From: Xiphias gladius
Taxonomy: Eukaryota; Chordata; Actinopteri; Istiophoriformes; Xiphiidae
Length of the DNA stretch: 64,000 nt
Direction of reading: 5' to 3'
Assembly (NCBI RefSeq): GCF_016859285.1
Contig: NC_053415.1
Coordinates: forward strand, 23,317,501 to 23,381,500
The notes under the pieces are model-generated. The model was not told the DNA's origin, made no database searches, and was given only the letters and a program-made list of their open reading frames with translations. A program made the position numbers and the translations under genes. Below are positions 27,401 to 37,222 of the stretch, in pieces. Every line of letters begins with the position of its first letter. The first letter of the stretch is position 1.

Positions 27401-30400
27401 TTGTCTGTGTGTTATGAGGTTTAACTGCTTTAAACAATTGTACCTCGGTAGTTGTTGCTAGGAAGGTGTCAGTTTAGGGATTCAGACCTGCAACTCGACC
27501 CATCCCCATGTGAGCATCTGTTGGTCCTTGACTCACTGGTCTCAGCTATGAGCTTCTGGAGGATCCCCAGCAGGCAATCGAGTGGTTGATGCAGGTCATC
27601 AGTGTAACCCCAACTGACCCCCAGGCACTGGCCAAACTGGGAGAGCTGCATGATGGCGAGGGGGACAAGTCCCAGGCTTTCCAGTACTACTACGAGGTAC
27701 GAGAATTACAGTTGAATGCTTTTCTGTCTGCGGACTAATTGATTAAGTTTAAAATTTCAGCTCTGGTTACCTATTTGGCTTCTTGCGCAACGGGTACATG
27801 TTCCATTGTGGGTCAGTAGATTCCTGAAGTGAACAAGGCCTATATAAGTGCTCTGATGTTATTTGGTTGCGCTGTCAAGTCCTTCAGGTACTTCCCTTCA
27901 AACATCGATGTGATTGAGTGGCTCGGGGCGTACTACATCGAGACTCAGTTCTGTGAAAAGGCCATTCTGTACTTTGAAAGAGCCACACTTATACAGTAAG
28001 TAATCAGTAGTTAGAGCACTTTATAAGATACTAGTATAATGCCAAAAAATTTGAGAAATATCTGTGAAATGTTATTTCTACACGTTTATGACTAAGAAAT
28101 GAAGTGATTCTTATAGATTAAATAAGTGAAGTCTTATTTAATCTTGTTTTGATTCTTGTGTTAGTATTCTTTCATCAACCATGAAGTTTGTTCTCATCTG
28201 GAAGCAGTTTTGTTTTTTTGATTTGTTTTTCTACTCAAACAAAAAGGATAGATGATTTGATTTTGCTTGTATTCCCGCTGAATTCAGAAATTATTTTTAC
28301 CAATTTTAAAAAAAAAAAAAAAAAAACATGTTCAGTGCAGGGTTATGTGTTCATACTGAGTTAATGTCTTTCTGCTGTTTTTCTCAGACCAACACAGGTG
28401 AAGTGGCAGCTAATGGTAGCAAGCTGCTACAGAAGAAGTGGTGAGAATGATTCTGTTATTTTTCATGGCGCTGCAAAGTTATATGTAACTGCCTTTTCTC
28501 TGCCAGTTCGATACTTAAAACCAGATCATATAAAAGACTAGACTCCCAGAAATTGTGATTGAGTGAAATTAAGTTGCGTCTTCACCATTTGTGAGGAGGT
28601 AAGTGAGGGAGAGAGTAACAGCTGTTTAACTTAACAGTTTCAGAACCACTGACCTAGCCTGTCTTTGCTGAGTGAACTAACAATGGATTCAGTTAAAGAT
28701 GTGAACATCCTTTTCTTTTTTCTTTACAGGAAACTACCAGAAAGCTCTGGAAACATATAAAGACATCCATCGCAAGTTTCCAGAAAACGTAGAATGTAAT
28801 TCATCCTGTTTGTTACACAATTTTCAACACAAATCTTGAAAAACAGCACATAACCCACTGATCAGAGTGTAAATAAAATAAAAACTCTGTGTATGTTTTT
28901 TGTGTTCAGGTCTGCGTTTCTTGGTGAGGCTGTGCACAGACATGGGATTGAAGGAAATCCAAGAATATGCCACCAAGCTGAAGAAGGTGGAGAAGATGAA
29001 GGAGATCAAAGAACAGGTATATCTCTCTTGGCTGTCGCACCTTTACCGTTAACTTTTAAAATAGTTGTAGCATTTTCGCGTAAATAAGCATCTGTTCTGC
29101 CGTTCTTTATCACCAGTTGCTACAACCTGATAGTGATTCGCCCATTAGATGTAGAAAACTACAGAAAGTGCAGAGACAAAACACAGACTTTATCACCAGA
29201 AAATCCAATGAAGAGGATGTCAGAACCGCCCACAGTGTTTAATTGACAGTAGATCTGTTGGTATTGCTCTGCAGAAAAACCAAAACATTAAGACCTAATC
29301 AACAAAAATGGAGATGAGATAAAAAATATTCTGGTTTAACAGGTGCATCAAAAATATAACTCACTATGATTAAATGTGTTTAATGTGTAACTTGAAACAG
29401 CCCTAGTATGTTTACTTTATTTACAGTAGATTTACTTACACAAACTAACCTTATACAAGCAGCCTAGTTTAATGATATAACATTGAATAATGTAATACAT
29501 CTGAATATTAACATTATGCAGCTTCATAGACGACCTTCTTGCTTTGCAGTCATATATTACAGACCTTTTGTGAGCTATCATTGATAATCTTTTCCTCACC
29601 GACGTCTTGGCATCCTGTCGTCTTTTCTTGGGCAAGAACCAGCTGATTGTGAGCGCACACGTTTCCTTATGCCATGTAGACGGTCAGTGGTCTCCACACC
29701 AGAAATGCATGAAAAACAGCTGTTTTTTTTTTCTGTTGATTTTCCATGAATCAAACCAAGTTGAGGGGAGAGGAGAGCAGATGCTTTACAGCTGTTTAAC
29801 ACCTGGCTGACACTAATGCTGGGTCATATAAAACAGTTGTTTTGTTCAAAGAATTATTCACAGGTTTGATGCTACATTCAGTTTCCCTAGACTGGCAAGT
29901 AACGTTTGCTTATATCTGATTTGTTGAGACATTTGTGATGTTAATCTGTACAAACTGAACGTTGTCCTACAAGACTTGCTTCAGTATACGCCAAACTGAC
30001 ATCCTCTTTAGTTCTCTGCTCTATCCTTATTTTCTTTTCTTATCATTTTGGGTCAGTAGTTACTCCACAAATTTGGCTTTGCACTTCCATAACACTGTTG
30101 GGCGCACAATTAACAGTTGACATAAAAAAAGGATCAAAATAGATGCAGCAGAACCAGAGACATCATCTTTTCATTTGTTGAAAATCTGGCATTGGAGATT
30201 GGAATGTGTTTTGCTAGTAATGGCTAATGTAGCCTGAAGCAGAGATGAGGAACAGGCTACAGAGGTATAGTAACCTCACTTCTTTTGAACTCCACACCCA
30301 GGTTTTTCTTTTCATTTTCAAACTTGTCTTCTTCGGGCCACAACCAATGTTTTGTTTCTCAGACTTCACGCAACTCCCACTGGGTCCACAGAAGACTTTA

Positions 30401-32258
30401 AACAACTTTTTTCACATTTCTTAGTAGTACCCCCTGACACTTGTAAGCAGATTTTAATGTGTAAAATCGGTTGAACTCCCCTTTTAATGGTCATTCTAAA
30501 ATCATAGGAATATTTTGTTACATCTATTGTTTTGTTTATGATGTAGGATTTTTCACTCCCTCCAACTCTGAATAAAAGCTGAGCGAGAAAATCTCCCAAA
30601 AGCCCCAAACATCAAATAATTTAAATGAATTCTGCATTGCATCCTTCATATATGGAAGGATGGTATGACTAGTATCTACGGTGGCTCCCAGACTTTAAGG
30701 TCCACACCCAAAATTGATGACAGGCCAGTGAATCACAAATCTGGCAGTGGTCTGGGGTCAGTCAAGTTTTGCAGAAGATTCAGAGTAACAGAACTGTGCC
30801 TTTGTCCTGTGGAGATATTCATCAGAGCCAAGAACAGATGAGAAGGATGACTTTGTCAAATCACAACCAGCTGCTCTTAAATCAGCCCAGAGACGCTGCT
30901 GAACCAGAGAAACATTTCTACAGAGCGACAGGCCGAGACAGAGGGTTGCACTCATTAATCCCAGAATACTCCATACTGAATGACAGCGAAAAACAAGTGA
31001 TCCTACAATATGACTGCATAGTTTATGAAATGATGAATGAGAAAATGGTTAGAACCAAAAACTAATGAGGAAGATTAAATCACTGTTCTTGTCGATGTTA
31101 TATTTATGCTAAGTGTGTTATTTTTTCATGGTATTTCCCCTTTCCTTGTTTTTATTTTTATTTTTTATTTAGTCTCCCTCTTTATTGGTAACTGCTCATT
31201 GTTTGGATGTTTCTGCAATTGACTCCCCTTCTACTTTATTCCACACAAACTGGAAATGTGGCACTTGATTACATGTGACGTTTATACTTACTTTTTCATA
31301 TCTTAATGTTCAATTCCATAATATTTAATTATTATTTAAATATTATTTAAATGTTAATGCATAGCCTTTTGTTAGATGGTATTAGTTTCACAAATAGTTT
31401 TCATGGCAGTAAAACTGACTTAATTTATGAGACACAGAAGGAAAGACCAATAAAGAGAGAGGCAAGTAGCAGCACAGGCTCAGCAACGGCAAAACATGTC
31501 GCCAGAATTCAACAGTCTAGCATGAAACGTCTCTGCTTTTTCATTTGGAGTGCACATTAGAGTGCACCTAAACTGATAAAAATCTGTAAATGGGAAAGAT
31601 AAATATTTTTATCTTAAGTTAAACACCATTTAAAGCGCTGATTACAAATATTTATTCCTTGTCTGCGAATCTAGTCTTAATTTCCCCAACCCCCCTCCTC
31701 CCCCTCCTCTCCCCCTCTCTCTCTTCCTGCAGAGGGTGAAGTCGGGGCGGGAGGGCAGTGCCAGAGGTCGGAGAGAAGGCAGAGAGGGGAGTGCTGGTGA
31801 GTCAGTCACCATAACATACAAGACTCTTACTGTAACTAGGTGTAGAAACACATTGTCCAATATACGAAAACTGGGGACTTGATTGAAGTTAGAAGTGTGT
31901 AGAAACCCTGAACATTACATTTACCATTTTGTAACACCATCAGCATATATTGTTAGCATAGGTAAGGCTATGTTCCAAACTGCAATACTTTTTTATAACA
32001 GATTTAAATGTGTCTTTAGCACAGTGTTTTGAAAACTGTCAAGTATTAAAAGCCAGAATCAGATGCTGTTTAAAAATTCATGCACTTATCGTGTTATTCT
32101 TTAATCAGACAGTTTAGGATTTAAATCATCATTTTACCAAATTTAGACATTAAGTATTGTTTTGGTGTTGGTATTGAAACTGGTTGTTGCATCAGCAATA
32201 GTATTTAAACATGCCCAATATAAGAGTAAGGTAAGGTCATTTATTTTTTATATATGTA

Positions 32259-32344
<86 letters not shown>

Positions 32345-35300
32345 GTTTTAATTAGAATCAGGGCCTTTAACAAATACTCTTTAGCTCATCCTCATTTTCA
32401 GTGTTTTTTGTTCCATGTATTTCACCCCTTCCCTCTCTCTTCTATCTGTTGTTCACACATGCTGCTGGTCATTAGGCATCTCCACACCTGTCTTCACCTC
32501 TCCTAAGAAGGCCAGCATTATGGGTATACCTCTATGCATCGCACTGAGCCCTGAGCAGAGTAGGAGGCGGTAGTCATGTTCTGTTACAATCCTTCATCAT
32601 TTTTAAGACCATAAAAGGAACTGTTGGGAAGATACAACTACACATCCAAATCCCACCTCTAATCCCAAAGGGGTCACTAACATGTCAGACACGGTTACAG
32701 GTCAGATTTACAGTCCACATTGGTTGATTAATTTCCTGCATCCTGTCTTTGAAGTTTTACATGATAACAGGAGGCATTACAGAAGCCTTTTCAGAGCATT
32801 AATTTTGGTAAACATTTGTTTAAAAGTCCCATAAAATGACTCAGAGATAATGTCATGAATATTTAAATATTAATGAGATTTCAAAAGTAAAACTTATCCC
32901 TAGCAGAGCACTTGCAATGTGATGCAGACCAGTGTTAATGCTACTATTGCATGTTAGCTTCAGGTTGAAGGCACAAAGGCTTTATATGATTTATATGAAC
33001 AACACAGAGACGGCATGTTTCTTTTCTTGCTAAATCTCCCTCGCCAAACTCTTTCTCTACTCCTCAAATTATAAAACCCAACTCCTTTAGCTTTCCTTTT
33101 CCAGTAAGTCCGTTGAGATGCATATTGATTCAAGTGGAGTGACCGTGTAGCTTTAGGAGCCCAGACAACACAGAGAGCTCCAGGTCACAGCAGACACCTG
33201 AGAAACTCTACCACAGTTTTAACACTCTGTCACTACAGGTCCTCAACAAATAAAGACACATACTCTAGATTGGCTCCAACACTGGAAAGCTGGCTCATCC
33301 ACAAATTTCGGATTAAATCCAGGCAAACTACAGAGCTGCCAAAAACTGTAATGCGGCCCAGGTTTGCTAAATTGTGCGGCTGAGCGTCCATAGTGTCCTG
33401 TGATGTACTCAGATATATGTATTAAACACCTTTTAATGTGCATGCTGCTCCACCCTGCCAAAACGTCCATTATTCCACAGTATCCTGAGAAATTAGATTT
33501 AGAAAACCTAAGACTTGTGTGTTTTTATTGTCCAATAGTTTCGTCCTGCCAGAGCTGTAACTGGATCTGTTAAAACGAACAGTTACTGGGTGTTTTTCAA
33601 CATTGCCTTACAAGTTCAATCTCGCATATCCCTGGATGTTGGTTATGACAGTTTTAAGTTGTTCTACTAAACCCCAAACACTTTTCTTACTTTCCTAAGG
33701 CATATCAGAGGATGTCAAAGCAGGTGAGAGAGGGAAGGTTTCAAGATACCAATAGAACTCTCATCGATTATAGCACACTTATTGCCTCTCTCTGTGTTCC
33801 CTGTCTGTGTAGAGTGATTTTCAGTCAAACTCTATAATCTTTATTTTCGTCTGTTTCTCTTGCTCTGCCAATCTTCATCTGTCTTCTCACTGTGCTTTTC
33901 CTTTGCTGCCCAGTATCTCAATCTGAGTCTAAACAACTCAGTCCACTGTTGGACTCAGGGAGAGGTATGTAAGGTTATTACTCAAAAATAATAAAGTGAA
34001 ACCAGTTGGGCTGTAAGATTGCACTTCTAGCCTCTTGTTCATTAGAGACTTAGACAAGGAGATCTAGAAAACCAGAGCTGACTTCGTTTCATTCCAATCA
34101 TTTCTCAGTTGTTGCATTCCAGAGAACGTCACACATCTGAGATCAAGCTACAGCCTGAATAAACTGCTCAAGAATGAAACTGGGAATTTGTATTTTATCT
34201 TTACTGGGTCTATAAAAATAAAGTGTAATGTTGGTTCAGTTAGAGATTATTCTTCATTTGCTGTGCAAAACAAATTTAATTGCGCCCACTTTGGGTCACT
34301 GCAGAAACACTAGATCTTACTTTGCAAAGTTACTTTCCACGAGAATTGACAGAGAAAACTTCAACTTAAATGGGCATTACATAATTTTGTGAGTTTCCAA
34401 ACTATGGTATTAGTAATCAGCAGAACTATTAGCAATAAATCACATAAACTGTGAATTTTCAGCTCATTTTGTACTATTTAGCAGTAACGTATTACTACTT
34501 TCAGTTTTATTTCAATAGGCCTTGGATCATTAGAAGAGTTTAAAATGTTGAAAGATGCTACAATAAAATTTAAAAAGTGAGAATATTGGGCTGAACTGCC
34601 CTCTAACCACAGCAGTATCATACAGTCTTTGGCCTCTGTGTTTTCAGCTGTGCCAGATTCCAATAGCAAAATATGTTACACACTTCCTTTGCTTCATATC
34701 AATCTTATAATACATAAAAGTACTGCATATGTACACTCATACTGCAAAAGAAATTCATGCAAATCCTTTTACTACTTAAAATCATCTGAGCTGCAAAGGG
34801 ACACTGCAGAACAGTTTTCCCAAGGTAAGTGCACAAATTAAGCAACCTGACTATAGTGTTATAGTCAAGACACACAAACCTGGTTCAGAAATTTTCTGAC
34901 AGGTATCTGTGATGTTGGACTGCAGTCAGTGTTTGCACACAATTCTTCACGGAGGAGGAGTGAGGGATCGCCCAAACCTTTTTCAGATATTTGAGAAAAC
35001 CTCAAGTGCACCTGAGAGTTTTCCCTCTTTTCTGTAAAGTCTGCATAGTTGCAGCACTGTACATTGTGTGTGTGCCCTGGTGAGGCTGAGGATTAGTTTT
35101 CTCACGCCGCCAAACTTGCGTCATTGTTTGATGTGAATCTGGTAAAACCACCATCACGGAGCAAGAGAAAGGTGTGTCAAAATGTGCTGACACTCACTTT
35201 TCCCTTCAATATTTTTGGTGCTCTTTTTATTTCACTGTTCAAATAAATAAACTCATTTAGTCCAGGGTTGACCCATGTTGGGTTTTTGAAGACTACATTT

Positions 35301-37155
35301 AAGCCTTTTTATATTCATGTAATCTTCCAAGGGGTTTTTCCAAATAAGTTTGAGCAGTAAAGCGATTTGCAAAAGCCAGAAAGTTGGCTCATCGATACTG
35401 ATCAACATCCCTGTCAACCCCTCGCAGAAATATTATGGCCATTCTTGCTGTGCAGGTGTATAAGACTTACTCATAGCAACTTTAGTTATAGAAACTGTTA
35501 CATGTGATTCATTTTAGGCCTGGCTTTCAACCCATAGTGTCATCCCTTGTTTCTGTGTCTCCCAGATGTGAATTATAAGAGGAATGCCACTGAGACTGTC
35601 CAAGAAAAGAAAAAAATGGGGAAAAAGAAAGTCCTTTTGCCAGTAGAGGTTTCAGTTTGCCAGCAGTTTGTGAGGCCTCTGTGAGAAGTTTAAGACTGTG
35701 AGGGAAGGTGGAATATCGGGCCTCCTTCTCCTTCCTGTTTTTCAGCTTTCTGCCATTGCTCTCATCAGTTTCCAAGGTTACCTGGCAGCCAGATGTGGGC
35801 TGCTGCTGTCTGTAATCATGTTTGTCCTTCTGCTCGCCAGAGTGCCTTTGTCAGTCTGTCATCTGAACCTTGAACATAAACACAATCTCCAAAATATTCG
35901 TTACATCTTGTGGAGAGTACTAGCTCAGTGGCTAACATGATTTGGACCCGAGCTGCTTGCTGTAACTCAAGTGTCCTGCTAAAGGGCACTGTAGAAGGAT
36001 GTAAGACTGTTGCAGGGATTGAACCAGTTGCATTTCGGTTAATCGATGGTATAGTTTAAAAACATACTGTATAATAAATGTTTTATCCATGAGTGGAGGC
36101 TGGTGTATCAACAGATCATGAATGATATTATAGTAACACATTTGTAATAATATAAAATATGTCTTCTATGACAAATACTTCACAAATGCTTTACATTCAT
36201 AAACACTTCAAATGTCCTTATAGCTGCTTACAACTACATTATAGTGTATTATAAGCCATTTATTAAATCTTTATATATTGCTAATAAATGCTAAATAGCT
36301 GGACTTTGTTTGTTTGTTTTTAGGAGGAAAATAGACACCCAAATAGGTTTGTGCGAGGCTGATGTGTAGAATTTTTATGGTTAGCTACAATAAGCAAATC
36401 GCACCGGACACACCACCCACACACCCAAGTCACCTCATGCTGTGACTGAGAGTGGCTAAAAGTAGCTAACAAGCAAGCACATAAGTCAAAATGCTGTAGA
36501 TGGTCAAAAGCAATGGGCAAATGGTTGAATAATTCAGGTTCTGCCACTCCAAGTGGTAGTAGTACGAAAGTAAACTTGACCAAACCTACTCAAAATAGAA
36601 AACCATAAACAAAGCCTAAACATTGACACTTCCCGGATCTATGGCTGTGTCCGAAAACCACCCCCTTGTTCGCTCGCTCACTGCTCCCTATATCTCGGAC
36701 GCTCCGTTTACTCAGGAGTGAGAAGTAACTTAAGATTTCAGACACTTACTAATTATCATCATCTTACATCCTCACTGACAGCTGTAGAACTGCCCAGTTG
36801 TATTTTTTGCATCTATAAAATGTGGCACATTGCATTGTGGGATTGTTAGCAGAAAGTAGCACATTTTTGAGGGCACTATATGTGGATGCATTTACACACT
36901 CAAATAAAATGTAGCACAGTGAATGTAGCGCACTATGTAGTAACCAGGGAGATATTTCAGCCACAGCCTATGTCTTGTTTGGAAAAAAAACATTGTACCA
37001 GTGTCAACTTTTATTCGTTTAAAGGAGTTTAACAAATATTCTGTTTAAAATCTGCTCAATTTAACACATTTGGAAGATGACGTGTGATGTAGTGCTGTCA
37101 GGGTATATGAGACAAAAAAAAAGCCCCAATACGCTCACACACTCTCTCTCTCTTT

Positions 37156-37222
<67 letters not shown>

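Noticed and set aside
30769-31065. 98-codon plus-strand open frame in IFT88 intron 21
   Set aside because: No recognisable domain, no splice-site context that would join it to IFT88 in phase, and AT-rich surroundings; length is compatible with chance.
34629-34836. Fourth possible IFT88 cassette after TTTTCAG, ending at CCCAAG/GTAAGT
   Set aside because: The stretch is long and AT-rich, and the reading phase from exon 22 does not stay convincingly open to the donor; no Ser-rich tail character.
35915-36030. Possible tRNA-derived SINE (TAGCTCAGTGGC with GGGATTGAACC)
   Set aside because: The A-box-like word is on the plus strand while the B-box-like word fits the minus strand, so no single promoter unit exists.
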